Assembly (NCBI GenBank): GCA_019637635.1
Contig: JAHBVI010000044.1
Location: 1-47,928, forward strand
Reading direction: 5' to 3'
Length of the DNA stretch: 47,928 nucleotides
Source: Anaerolineae bacterium
GTDB lineage: Bacteria; Chloroflexota; Anaerolineae; Promineifilales; Promineifilaceae
The notes beneath the pieces were generated by a model. That model searched no databases. It saw nothing but the letters and a program-made list of their open reading frames with translations, and was not told the DNA's origin. This document shows positions 25,377 to 34,500 of this stretch, piece after piece; positions within the stretch are counted from its first letter, which is position 1; each line of letters begins with the position of its first letter. The position numbers and the translations under genes are program-made.

Positions 25377-26017
25377 GTTTCTACCAGTAATCCCCGCAAT
25401 TTGATCATACCGGCGCGAATGCGCCCTTTGATGGTACCCAGCGGTTCATCCAAATGCGCGGCAATCTCGCTGTGGCTCAGGCCGCCGAAGTACGCCAATG
25501 CCAATACCTGTTGCTGGTCGTCCGGCAGCGAGGCCAGCGCCCGGCGTACCTGCTCACGCTGCATCAGCAGGGCGGTTTGTGTCTCCGGGTTCTGGCTGTC
25601 GGTGAGGGGCACGGCCGTGACCTCACCCCAACTCACGCTGTCTTTTTCCGGCCGTACCCGTTCGCGGCGCAGCACATCAATGGCCCGGTTCCGCGCCAGC
25701 CGGGTGAGCCAGGTGCTCACCTGACTCTTGTCAGCATCGTAGGTGTGGCCTTTTTCCCAGGCACGGGCAAACACATCCAACGTAATTTCTTCGGCCGCCT
25801 GGCTGCTGCCAATGACCCGATAAGCCACGCTATACACCAGACGGCCGTAGCGATCATACAACTCGGCCAGCGCCGCCTCCTGGCCGCGCGATATGTGCTG
25901 CACAAGAGCAGCATCAGCGGCCTGCGTAAAATCCACGGCAACATCCTGTCCCTGATTCGGAGCGAAGCATGACGGGGATTCTACTGCGGCCGGAAAGTTC
26001 TCGCCACGCAGGATCAT
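25373..26017 (-). CDS. ECF RNA polymerase sigma factor (SigK-like)
   Basis: About 214 residues with sigma region 2 (ALAELYDRYGRLVYSVAYRV, AAEEITLDVFARAWEKG, VSTWLTRLARNRAIDVLRRE) and region 4 (LASLPDDQQQVLALAYFGGL, SHSEIAAHLDEPLGTIKGRI). The pair with RskA-like anti-sigma is typical of the SigK group. The ATG at 26017 is preferred to an upstream in-frame ATG at 26137 because the intervening residues do not look like a sigma factor; TATGAT lies six bases before 26017. Likely targets are itself, the downstream lipoprotein and perhaps the divergent secreted protein at 26252. Confidence 0.92.
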   Translation of the reverse strand: MILRGENFPAAVESPSCFAPNQGQDVAVDFTQAADAALVQHISRGQEAALAELYDRYGRLVYSVAYRVIGSSQAAEEITLDVFARAWEKGHTYDADKSQVSTWLTRLARNRAIDVLRRERVRPEKDSVSWGEVTAVPLTDSQNPETQTALLMQREQVRRALASLPDDQQQVLALAYFGGLSHSEIAAHLDEPLGTIKGRIRAGMIKLRGLLVET

Positions 26018-26251
26018 CACCCGATCATACGCAGGGCACGGCCGTTTGGATGAGTTGGTCGCCAAATTAACCAGACACCGGCAAAACTCATCCAATGCCC
26101 AAATCCTTGCGTATTTATCCCATGAGTGACCATACATTATCCCGGCTGTCCGGGTTAAGGCAGCAAATGGAGGTGCAGTGGTTTGAAGTAAACGTAAAAC
26201 AATGAATTTCCCGTTTCACCATTTACCAGATCAGATAAGGAGAAAATCAAC

Positions 26252-26770
26252 ATGTTCATAAAAATAAGAAACCTATTCGTGGCGGCCACGCTGCTGGCTT
26301 TGGCCGTTTTATTTTTCGGGTGGCAAAGTTCTGTAGCCTCGGCCCGGCAGCCCAAGATTTTGGAATTTGATACGATGGTAGGCAATACGCAGGCATTCAC
26401 CGGGGCCACCAATCCTATCCGGGGCATCAACGGCGGCGGCTTGCCCTGGATGGTGGCTGGTTCGGCTAAGGGTGAACTTAAGACAGACGGGCAGTTGGAA
26501 ATAAATGTGAAAGGATTGGTTCTGGCGGCCGGCCCCAACGCCGGCAGTAACCCCATCGCCAACTTTGCGGCCATTGTAAGCTGTCTGACAGGTGATGGCG
26601 GCATTGTGAATGTGATGACCGGAACTTTCCCCGCAACCACCGGTCCGGCCTCTCAGGGCGGGGGTAATGCCAAAATCGAGACTGTGGTGGCACTGCCCCA
26701 ACCATGCATTGCGCCCATCATCTTTGTTACTAATCCAGGGGGTGCCTGGTTTGCGGCAACGGGCAACTGA
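26252..26770 (+). CDS. Secreted protein of unknown function
   Basis: A 172-residue protein with a clear signal peptide (LFVAATLLALAVLFFGWQSS, cleavage probably after ASA near residue 31). The mature part is beta-rich with GINGGGLPWMVAGSAKGEL, LEINVKGLVLAAGP and two cysteines (SCLTGDG and PQPCIAP) that could form a disulfide. The family was not recognised. AAGGAG at 26236-26241 is a good ribosome-binding site. It diverges from the ECF sigma gene and may be in its regulon. Its stop is next to a hairpin shared with the convergent FlgD-Ig gene. Confidence 0.7.
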   Translation: MFIKIRNLFVAATLLALAVLFFGWQSSVASARQPKILEFDTMVGNTQAFTGATNPIRGINGGGLPWMVAGSAKGELKTDGQLEINVKGLVLAAGPNAGSNPIANFAAIVSCLTGDGGIVNVMTGTFPATTGPASQGGGNAKIETVVALPQPCIAPIIFVTNPGGAWFAATGN

Positions 26771-26773
26771 GTC

Positions 26774-26820
26774 ATTTTACAGATTGGTTCAATCTCCAAG
26801 ATTGGACCAATCTGTAAAAT
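26774..26820. repeat. AGATTGGTTCAATC hairpin, copy 2
   Basis: Twenty-two-base arms start ATTTTACAGATTGGTTCAAT on the left; the right arm differs at one base (G-T pair) and the loop is three bases. The stem is flanked by A- and T-rich ends between convergent genes, so it is a plausible two-way terminator. Confidence 0.8.
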
Positions 26821-28163
26821 CACTTTTCCTGAGAGCGCATAGGTAGATCACGCGGTTCGCAAGTGGGCATGTGGCCTTCGTCCGGCGCGTTTACCAGGAT
26901 GGCCGCCGGGTCTACGCGGGCGTTGAATTGGGAAACCTCCACATCTTCGTGGATGAGGCCGGCCCACACCGGCTGCGGGTTGCGTACACCAAAAACGTTG
27001 GTCAGGCGAATGCCGCCGGTCACCACGGCGCGGTCGCCCGGCATCAGGTAATAGTGCCCGTCAATTTCGGTTAAATCTTCCGGGCTGCCCACTGCCCAGC
27101 GGTAAGGGTAGTTGGTGATTTCGTTTTCAAAGCCAATGCCCACGCGAAAGACGCCAGATTCGGTGAACCAGCCCAGGGTGTTGTAGTTCCAGTCTGAATC
27201 GTAGACAGTGCCGGGGGGCGGGCCGCTGGTGCGAATGGGAGTTGTACCATAGTTTTCGACGGTGAGGGTGAAGTAGAGGGTGTCGCAAATGGGTACGGCC
27301 GTGACGTTCCAACTGACCGTGTCTCCGGTGGGCGGCGGGAAAATGTGGGCGCGGGGCACGCCGCCATATTGAATGGTAAGTTCGCTCTCAGCCCGTACCA
27401 CCTGCCCTTCTTCATCGCGGGCAATGGCAATGATAGGGTAGGCGCCGTCGGGCGGCGGCGTGGCCCCTTCGTCTACGCCCCCGGCATAGTCGTAATAGTG
27501 CCAACCGGCTGAACGCGCCGGTACATTTTGTTCATACTCCAAAACGGGCTGCTCCGAACCATCGGGCATCAGCAAAAAGACACGCAGGTCGGCCACATCT
27601 TTGATCAGGAAAAACTGCGCTCGCAGTCGGTCATCAATGCCATCCCGGTTGGGGGTGAAGATGGCCCGGTCCAGGGTGAAATTGCGCATGTCCGGCAGTT
27701 CCGGGTCACCATCACGGATGGTGAGTTGCCCTTGCTGCTGTTCGGTGACGCCGCGTTCGTCGGTGGCCTCTATCGTCCAGGTGTAACGGCCGTCTGGCAG
27801 CAGGCGGCTGAGAATTTGCCCCTGTACCTGGTCATCAGGTAGGGTAAAGCCGTCCACAATGCCACTGAAAGCCACGCGGTAATCACCGGCGCCGCGTGGT
27901 TTTTCTTCGCGGAAGTAGAAGCGGTCGCCGTTTTCATTTGCAAAGTAGATGGAGACACGGCCGTTGCGCGACAACCGGTAGCTGATGGTGGTGACATCAT
28001 CCACGCCATCCGCGTTCGGGCTGATTTCGGCGGCGGCAACGTTGACGTTGCGCAGCAAACTGTCATCGCCGCGCACCACCCGCCAGCCAACCGCCACCGC
28101 CAACAGCACCAGAATCAGGGCTAACACACCCACAATCAGAGGAGTTCGTTTCTGCTCAAACAT
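26820..28163 (-). CDS. Membrane-anchored surface protein with FlgD-Ig-like repeats
   Basis: A 447-residue protein. The N-terminal anchor is LIVGVLALILVLLAVAVGW. Two FlgD-Ig/gliding-motility-like domains follow, each marked by SPNADGVDDVTTISY or TPNRDGIDDRLRAQF and by a strand like DGRYTWTIEATDERG. The C-terminal 200 residues are a further beta domain (YFTLTVENYGTTPI, HYYLMPGDRAVVTGG). It is probably exposed on the cell surface, with a binding or structural role. TACACT lies seven bases before the ATG without a Shine-Dalgarno site. It is downstream of glmS on the same strand with a 78-base gap. Confidence 0.8.
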   Translation of the reverse strand: MFEQKRTPLIVGVLALILVLLAVAVGWRVVRGDDSLLRNVNVAAAEISPNADGVDDVTTISYRLSRNGRVSIYFANENGDRFYFREEKPRGAGDYRVAFSGIVDGFTLPDDQVQGQILSRLLPDGRYTWTIEATDERGVTEQQQGQLTIRDGDPELPDMRNFTLDRAIFTPNRDGIDDRLRAQFFLIKDVADLRVFLLMPDGSEQPVLEYEQNVPARSAGWHYYDYAGGVDEGATPPPDGAYPIIAIARDEEGQVVRAESELTIQYGGVPRAHIFPPPTGDTVSWNVTAVPICDTLYFTLTVENYGTTPIRTSGPPPGTVYDSDWNYNTLGWFTESGVFRVGIGFENEITNYPYRWAVGSPEDLTEIDGHYYLMPGDRAVVTGGIRLTNVFGVRNPQPVWAGLIHEDVEVSQFNARVDPAAILVNAPDEGHMPTCEPRDLPMRSQEK

Positions 28164-28170
28164 GGGCGCA

Positions 28171-28176
28171 AGTGTA
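28171..28176 (-). promoter_or_regulatory. -10-like box of the FlgD-Ig gene, possibly leaderless
   Basis: On the minus strand TACACT is followed by seven bases and the ATG at 28163. There is no ribosome-binding site. It is one of several such arrangements in the window. Confidence 0.35.
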
Positions 28177-28241
28177 CCAGAGGGGTACAGGCCGGGCGAG
28201 AATGATCAGGCTACGTTTAGATGACGCCAGACGAACCGCCG

Positions 28242-30086
28242 TTATTCCACCGTCACGCTTTTGGCCAGGTTGCGTGGCTGGTCTACATCGCAGCCGCGGC
28301 GCACGGCCGTGTGGTAACTGAGCAACTGCATGGGGATGGTATTGACGATGGGGGCCAACAGCGGCGGCGTTTCCGGCACATAAATCACGTGGTCGGCTTC
28401 GGCGGCTACGGCCGTGTCCCCCTCCGTCGCCAGGGCAATCACCGTGCCCCCCCGCGCCTTGGCCTGCTGAATCTGGCTGATCATCTTCTCGTACAGCGGG
28501 TCTCTGGTGGCAATCGCCACCACCGGCATCGTCTCATCAATCAGGGCAATGGGGCCATGTTTCATCTCCCCCGCCGGGTAGCCTTCAGCGTGAATGTAGC
28601 TTAGCTCCTTCAGCTTAAGTGCCCCTTCCAGCGCCACCGGGTAATTGATGCCCCGCCCCAAAAAGAGGAAATCGTTAGCCTTAAAAAAGTGGTGGCTCAA
28701 CTCCTCATATTCTGGATCATGATCCAGCACCCGCCCGGTCAGGTCGGGCAGATGGGCCAGGTCAGCGGCCAGTTGGCGCAAACGCGCCGACGAAACCGCG
28801 CCCCGCAGTTCCCCCAACACACAACCGAGCAAATACAGGTCTACGATGGAAGTGATAAACGCTTTGGTGCTGGCTACGCCAATTTCCGGCCCGGCCTGCA
28901 TGGCAATGTAGCCATCCGAAATGCGCATAGATTGGCTGCCAAAGGCGTTGACGATGGACCACAAAATCGCCCCGGATGCTTTGGCCTGTTCGCTGGCGGC
29001 CAGGGTATCGGCCGTCTCGCCGGATTGGGTGATCGCCAGCACGGCCGTGTCCCCATCCAGTATCGGCTCATAATAGCGAAACTCCGAAGCGTACTCCACC
29101 TCCACCGGCACACGGGCAATAGATTCGATCATAAATTTGCCCACCAGCCCGGCATAATAGCTGGTGCCGCAGGCCACAATGAAAATTTTCTTGAGCCGCT
29201 TTGCCAGTTCCGGCGTCAGGTTCATCTCCGGCAGATAAATTTGCCCCGTTTCAAAATCCACCCGCCCCCGCAGGGTGTTGATGATCGCCTGCGGCTGCTC
29301 AAAAATCTCTTTTTGCATGAAATGTTTGAACTCCCCTTTGGCCGCACTCACCGGGTCCCAGGCGATGGTATGGACCTCTGGCGCAATGGCGTTGCCTTCC
29401 AGGTCGGTCACAACATACCCCTGGCGGGTGACACGCGCCATCTGGCGGCTTTCCAGAAAGATCATGTTACGGGTGAATTCTAAAATGGCGGGGATGTCAG
29501 AGGCGATAAACATCTCATCCTGCCCTACCCCCAACGTGATCCCACCGGCATTGCCCAGGCGGGCGCAAATAAGCGTGTCGGGATGATCCACGCTCATTAC
29601 GACGACGGCGTTGGCCCCTCGTAACTGGCGCAGGGTGTGGCGCACGGCCGTGTCCAACGCCAGCCCACTTTCCAGATACCGCTCCACCATCTGCACGATC
29701 ACTTCCGTATCCGTCTCCGAATCAAAACGCACGCCCTCAGCCGTGAGTTCGTCGCGCAGTTCCACGTAATTTTCGACGATGCCATTGTGAACCAGGACGA
29801 CACGGCCGTTCATGCTCACATGCGGGTGAGCGTTGCGCTGGCTGGGCTGCCCGTGTGTGGCCCAGCGCGTGTGCCCAATGCCAATGTGCCCATGCAGCGG
29901 CGATTGAGCCATCATCCCTTCCAGGTTGCCCAGTTTGCCCACATCCCGGCGCAGTTCAATTTTGCCATTTTGGGCCAGCACCGCCACCCCGGCGGAATCA
30001 TACCCCCTGTACTCCAACCGTTTCAGGCCACCCAACACCACGGCCGACGCTTCCCGCGCCCCAATATACCCAACGATACCACACAT
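28242..30086 (-). CDS. glmS: Glutamine-fructose-6-phosphate aminotransferase (isomerising)
   Basis: A 614-residue GlmS that makes glucosamine 6-phosphate for peptidoglycan and surface sugars. It begins MCGIVGYIG, with Cys2 the glutaminase nucleophile. The class II amidotransferase half shows IGIGHTRWATHGQPS and LVHNGIVENY. The two SIS domains show IVACGTSYYAGLVGKFMIE, ITQSGETADTLAA and the C-terminal NLAKSVTVE. The ATG at 30086 is fixed by Cys2 and has an upstream GGAGG; the longer frame would translate repeat words. No glmS ribozyme-like sequence is recognisable upstream, where word hairpins lie instead. Confidence 0.96.
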   Translation of the reverse strand: MCGIVGYIGAREASAVVLGGLKRLEYRGYDSAGVAVLAQNGKIELRRDVGKLGNLEGMMAQSPLHGHIGIGHTRWATHGQPSQRNAHPHVSMNGRVVLVHNGIVENYVELRDELTAEGVRFDSETDTEVIVQMVERYLESGLALDTAVRHTLRQLRGANAVVVMSVDHPDTLICARLGNAGGITLGVGQDEMFIASDIPAILEFTRNMIFLESRQMARVTRQGYVVTDLEGNAIAPEVHTIAWDPVSAAKGEFKHFMQKEIFEQPQAIINTLRGRVDFETGQIYLPEMNLTPELAKRLKKIFIVACGTSYYAGLVGKFMIESIARVPVEVEYASEFRYYEPILDGDTAVLAITQSGETADTLAASEQAKASGAILWSIVNAFGSQSMRISDGYIAMQAGPEIGVASTKAFITSIVDLYLLGCVLGELRGAVSSARLRQLAADLAHLPDLTGRVLDHDPEYEELSHHFFKANDFLFLGRGINYPVALEGALKLKELSYIHAEGYPAGEMKHGPIALIDETMPVVAIATRDPLYEKMISQIQQAKARGGTVIALATEGDTAVAAEADHVIYVPETPPLLAPIVNTIPMQLLSYHTAVRRGCDVDQPRNLAKSVTVE

Positions 30087-30120
30087 AATAAACCTCCGTT
30101 TGTGAGGCGGGTGGCAGCGT

Positions 30121-30178
30121 GCAAGTGGCAAGTTGCAAGTAATTACCTGCAACCTGCGACTTGCAACCTGCAACTCGC
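30121..30178. repeat. GCAAGTTGCAAGT word hairpin
   Basis: GCAAGTGGCAAGTTGCAAGT pairs with ACTTGCAACCTGCAACTCGC over 20 bases with three mismatches. It lies upstream of glmS, just beyond its ribosome-binding site. Confidence 0.75.
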
Positions 30179-30230
30179 ATAAATGGCGACCCTCGATTGT
30201 GTGTTTCGTGGGGACGCCCCTTCTTTGTTT

Positions 30231-30287
30231 CGTAATCCGTAGGTCATAAGCCGTTATCCGAACACGGACTACGGGTTACGGATTACG
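30231..30287. repeat. CGTAATCCGTA word hairpin
   Basis: CGTAATCCGTA at 30231-30241 and TACGGATTACG at 30277-30287 are perfect inverted repeats, with nested partial pairs (CCGT/ACGG) in the loop. Confidence 0.65.
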
Positions 30288-30440
30288 ATTGACGATAAAC
30301 CGGTCGCTTGCCATCCCTTTTGTCGGCCGGTTGCCCGCGCCGGTTTGTGGAATGGCTTCAAATGAAGGGGCATTGATTCAGAGTTTAAGCGACCACTCTG
30401 GAAGGCATCCGCTGATCTTTCGATTTTCCCGGAAGTTCCC

Positions 30441-30474
30441 AGACCCTAAGGGTTTTCTGAAACCCTTAGGGTCT
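30441..30474. repeat. AGACCCTAAGGGTTT hairpin, copy 2
   Basis: Arms are identical to 20386-20418 with a TCTG loop. The site is far from any gene end, so it cannot be a simple terminator of a local gene. Confidence 0.85.
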
Positions 30475-30534
30475 AAATTCCGGTTAGTCTCACCTTGCGA
30501 TGAGAAACCTTCACCTCGTCAACGGGCTACGCAG

Positions 30535-30568
30535 ACACCTGTCAGGTCTTCTGAGACCTGACAGGTGT
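30535..30568. repeat. ACACCTGTCAGGTCT hairpin
   Basis: Perfect 15-base arms surround the loop TCTG, the same loop as at 30441-30474. The core ACCTGTCAGGTCT is shared with 30670-30703. Confidence 0.8.
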
Positions 30569-30669
30569 GAGCGTAAACCCGTCCATGCGCTCATCATGCC
30601 CTGTTAACGTTGTGTGGACTGTAGCGTTTGGCGGTTACGGCCGTGCTTACCGTCCCCACGTTACCATTC

Positions 30670-30703
30670 AGACCTGACAGGTTTCAGAAAACCTGTCAGG
30701 TCT
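30670..30703. repeat. AGACCTGACAGGTTT hairpin
   Basis: Perfect 15-base arms with a four-base loop. The outer AGACC/GGTCT and inner GGTTT/AAACC parts are the same as in the two AGACCCTAAGGGTTT hairpins; only the middle differs. Confidence 0.8.
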
Positions 30704-30809
30704 CTTGAATCCACACGCACCCTTTCTACGCCACTTCCGGCATTTGTCAAGGGGTTGGCCGGGCAGATAAAAATTTCCTCACCCATCTGTACTATTTTTC
30801 ACAGAATGA

Positions 30810-30837
30810 TTGACAATTACTTAGGCGGGCATACAAT
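30810..30837 (+). promoter_or_regulatory. Sigma-70-type promoter of marR
   Basis: TTGACA at 30810-30815, a 16-base spacer and TACAAT at 30832-30837 form the best consensus promoter in the window. Transcription would start near 30844. Confidence 0.75.
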
Positions 30838-30869
30838 TAGCTTGCCTAATCATTTGGTTGGCTAAGTAA
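30817..30869 (+). promoter_or_regulatory. Probable MarR operator
   Basis: TTACTTAGGC (30817-30826) and GGCTAAGTAA (30860-30869) are near-perfect inverted half-sites, with TTAGCTTGCCTAA (30837-30849) between them. They overlap the -10 box and start site, as expected for autorepression by the MarR protein encoded just downstream. Confidence 0.55.
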
Positions 30870-30880
30870 ATTTATCATGC

Positions 30881-30943
30881 AGTGTCAGGCACAGAGCGAA
30901 AGACCTGGAATTTCCAGGGCCGAACTGCTCTGTGCCTGGCACT
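30881..30943. repeat. AGTGCCAGGCA hairpin, copy 1, in the marR leader
   Basis: AGTGTCAGGCACAGAGC and GCTCTGTGCCTGGCACT form a 17-base stem with one G-T pair. A second palindrome (CCTGGAATTTCCAGG, 30904-30918) is nested in the loop. Being between promoter and start codon, it would fold in the marR mRNA leader. Confidence 0.8.
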
Positions 30944-30955
30944 ATGTTATCCATA

Positions 30956-31402
30956 ATGTCTGAAACCAATCTCGTAGCAACCGAAATCATTCGTACCATC
31001 CCCTCTATCATGCGGCTGGTGGCGGCGGAACTGCGCAAGCAGCAAAGCCAGCTTGTGCCTGCTCAACTAGGCGTGATGGGGGCGCTGGCCGAACGCTCCT
31101 GCAATCTGAGCGAACTGGCCGAGGTCAGCGGCGTCAGTCTGCCCACCATGTCCGGCACCGTTAGCCATCTGGTGGCGCAGGGTCTGGTCAAACGCACGCG
31201 CGCCCCCCATGACCGGCGCATGATTATGCTGGAACTGACGCCCGACGGCCGTGCCCAACTTGATCAGCTTGGACACTATATCATCGGCCATATTGCCGCC
31301 CTGCTGGCGCCCCTATCCGACGCCGACCTGACCACCCTGCAAAACGGCCTGATCACCCTACAAAAAGTGTTTCCCCCGTGGGAGCCTTTCAAAAGAGATT
31401 AG
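30956..31402 (+). CDS. MarR-family transcriptional regulator
   Basis: About 148 residues with the MarR winged-helix pattern: LVPAQLGVMGALAERSCNLS, ELAEVSGVSLPTMSGTVSHL, VAQGLVKRTRAPHDRRMIML and ELTPDGRAQLDQL (wing and dimer helix). It is expected to repress itself and the RND transporter gene downstream until a ligand binds. No Shine-Dalgarno site is visible; ATGs at 30956 and 30944 are both possible, and a GTG at 30932 inside the hairpin is rejected. The last residue and stop (KRD, then TAG) are read from the first GAGATT word of the following hairpin. Confidence 0.9.
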   Translation: MSETNLVATEIIRTIPSIMRLVAAELRKQQSQLVPAQLGVMGALAERSCNLSELAEVSGVSLPTMSGTVSHLVAQGLVKRTRAPHDRRMIMLELTPDGRAQLDQLGHYIIGHIAALLAPLSDADLTTLQNGLITLQKVFPPWEPFKRD

Positions 31403-31452
31403 GAGATTAGAGATTGGGGATTTAATCTCCCAATCTCCAATCTCTAATCTCC
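31395..31452. repeat. GAGATT-word hairpin 5
   Basis: GGAGATTAGAGATTGGGGAT words pair with AATCTCCCAATCTCC and TAATCTCC words. A second one-sided word track (CAATTACCCAATT, 31453-31491) follows, up to the RND start. Confidence 0.8.
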
Positions 31453-31503
31453 CAATTACCCAATTGCTCAGTTACTCAATTACCCAATTACAAGGATTAA
31501 CCC

Positions 31504-34500
31504 ATGCTATCCAAACTTTTCGACAAAATCACGGCTCTCTCCCTTCGCTTCCGCTGGATCACCGTCGCCATTGCCATGATTATCCTGGCGGCTGGCGTTT
31601 ATTCGGTAACGCAGCTAAACCAGGAATTACTGCCGCGTGTGGAGTTTCCACAGTCGGTCATCGTGGTGCAGTGGGGCGATGCCGCCTCCGCGGAGCAATT
31701 TCTGGAAGAAGTCACCATCCCCCTGGAAGAAAAGCTGCAAGGCGTGGAGGGGGTATTGAATGTGGAATCCACCACCAATCCCACCTTTGCCTTTCTCATC
31801 GCCCGGTATGATTTTGGCCTGAACCAGGAACGAATTTTAGAGGCGATCAACGAAGCCATTGCCGACGCCGGGCTGCCGGAAACGGCCGAAAGCCAGGTGA
31901 TCAATTTCAGCTTTAGCGACCTGCCGGTGGTCATCGCCAGCGTTTCGTCATCAGAACTGACGCTGCCGGAACTCAAAGCCCTGGTGGAATCAGAGCTAAA
32001 GCCTTCACTGGAAGGGTTGGAACCCGTCAGCCGTGTTATCGTCTCCGGTGGGCAGGAGTTACCTGAAGAGGCAGAACCGGAAGTTGCCGAAGCAACGGCC
32101 GTACCCGAACCCACCGCTACTCCCGCAGACCCCGGCCGTTTACCACAAATCATCGTGGATGGCGCAGCCAGTCTGGGCGTTGAAATCGGTTACGCCCAGG
32201 ACATCACCGTTGACCTGCTGCGCAGCCTCAGCGACCGGCCCACCGCCGCCGAAGACGTGATGACCATCCTAACCATCTTCCCCACCGACCTGCTGGTCTA
32301 CGTGCCTGCCGACACGCTTTCTTACCTGCCGGTAGAGTATATGGACACCCTCGACCCGGCATTGGTGGTAGAACTGGACGAACTGGCGGCGGAGTTTGGC
32401 GGCGTGGGCCAATATACCCTGGCTGAAGCTACCGCCATCCTGTCTGGCAATGAAATTGCCGCAGAAGCGCCAGTGGTCACACCCATGCCTGAAACCGAAA
32501 CTATCACAGAAATGGCCGTACTGCCCACCTTTGCTCCCGTAGATTTGCCGGAAACGTGGGTCGCCGGGGCCGCTCAACTGGGCCAGGTCATCTCCACCAC
32601 TGCCGACATTACTCCCGAATTTATGCAAGGGCTGGTGCAGTTTGCCCCCGACCAACTAACCGAATTAACGCCAGAGATGTGGCGGGCGTTGGACCCGGCA
32701 GTCACGGCCGTCGCCCTGCCCCTGGTTGAAGCCGATTTAGACCTGCTGCTGCTGCGTCAGTTACAGGCCATCCAGGCCGCCGCCAACGGCGAACTGCCAC
32801 CCCCGGCCGATCTGCCCCAATCGTGGCAAGAGATGGCCGCCGGATTTGGCATGACACTCACCAGCACCCTCAGCCTGGCCAACCTGCCGCCGCAGGCGTT
32901 TGGCATGATGTCCGGCAGCATGCCCCCGGAAATGATGGCCGAATTGACACCGGAGATTTTGTTGGGGCTGCCCGCGTTCATCCTGGGGCAGTTACCGGAA
33001 GGGATGACGGCCGTACTCGACGAAGGCATGACCCAGACCATCAGCAACATCCTCATTGCCGACGCCCGCCACACGGCGCTGGCAGCGGCTGAAGCCGAAG
33101 AAGGCGAACCAATTGCGGCCGAGGCTGAAGCCCAACCCACCCCCGACCCGGCCCGCCTGCCAGACCTGCTGATCCAGGGCATGGCCCAGGCCGGTCTGGA
33201 ACTGGAATACGCTCAAGATATCAGCCCGGAGATGATGCGTATGCTGGCCGGCTTTGGCCCACAGGCCATTCAAGCCCTGGCCCTGCTCACGCCGGATAAT
33301 CTGCGCCTGTTGCAGCCGGAAGTGATTGCCCTGCTGCCGGTAGAATTCCTGGATACCCTAGACACCGATTTACGCGCCGAGCTAGACACCCTGGCGGCTG
33401 AATTTGGCGGCGCGGGTGCGTTGGCCGCCGCCGAAGCCGAAGAAGCGGCAGCCGCTTCCGCCGAAGCGCCTGCCCTCAATGGTGTATGGATGGAACCTGG
33501 CCCTAACGGGGAAGAACCTCTCTTCAAAACAGCCTATGATTTGATCAACAATGGCTTTGTGCCCAGCGCGGCGATGCTGCTGAACGTGTTGCCCACCTCC
33601 CCCAATGCGGAGATGGCGCCGCAAATGATGGCCGACCTGACGCCAGAAGTCATTGTTTACCTGGTCGAAAACGAGGCCGGGTTCATTGAGAATTTGCAGC
33701 CTACCATCCTGGAACTGATGTCGCCGGAGACGCTGACTTTTATGCTGGCCAATTACCCCAATGCTTTTGACGCCGAACTGGCGGCGCGGCTGGAAGGGAT
33801 CGCCGCTGGCACAGTGACAGTTTTTGTGCCCGAAGCAGCCATCACCCGCACCGATGGTAACCCGTCGGTGCTGATTCAACTATTCAAGGGTGGCGATGAC
33901 AATACAGTGGATACCGCCCACGCCATTTTTGATGAACTGGCCGCTTTTGAACAGGCACATCCGGGTATGAAAGCCACGTTGGTGTTTGAACAGGCCACTT
34001 TTATCGAGGAATCTATCGCCGGCGTCACCCGCGAAGGCTCTTTGGGGGCGGTGTTTGCCATCCTGGTCATCCTGGTCTTTTTAAGCGGGCACATTGGTAG
34101 GCGCTATAAATTAAGCTGGCGGGCCACATTGGTCATCGCCGTGTCCATTCCCCTCTCTATCTTTAGCGCCTTCTTCTTGATGCAGTGGTTGCCCATCACC
34201 GTTGGCGAGGGAATGCAAAATTGGGCCAACAGCAGCGGCAGCAGCGTTGTCACCTTTATCTCTCGCCTATTCCCTAACTCCGTCACGCTCAACATTATGA
34301 CCCTGAGCGGCCTCACCGTGGCTATTGGTCGCGTGGTGGATGACTCCATTGTGGTGCTGGAAAACTCCTACCGCCACATCCAACGCGGCGAAGAGACTAA
34401 CGACGCCATCCGCGCCGCCACCCGCGAAGTGGCTATTGCCATCTTCTCGGCTACCGTTACCACCATGGTGGTGTTCCTACCCCTGGGGTTTGTGGGCGGC

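Larger units (their letters stand above)
30087..30809. other. Gene-free hairpin cluster between glmS and marR
   Basis: Over 700 bases hold no credible gene on either strand. At least five separate long hairpins of different word families are stacked here (30121-30178, 30231-30287, 30441-30474, 30535-30568, 30670-30703). Between them the sequence is unremarkable, with one ACGGCCGT near 30638. The density suggests a preferred landing zone for the repeat elements. Confidence 0.7.

Noticed and set aside
30087..30300. glmS ribozyme upstream of glmS
   Set aside because: The region is explained by GCAAGT- and CGTAATCC-word hairpins and shows none of the ribozyme core that I could recognise.
30441..30703. 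CRISPR-like array from the regularly placed repeats between glmS and marR
   Set aside because: The repeats are different palindromes at irregular spacing, not direct repeats with spacers.
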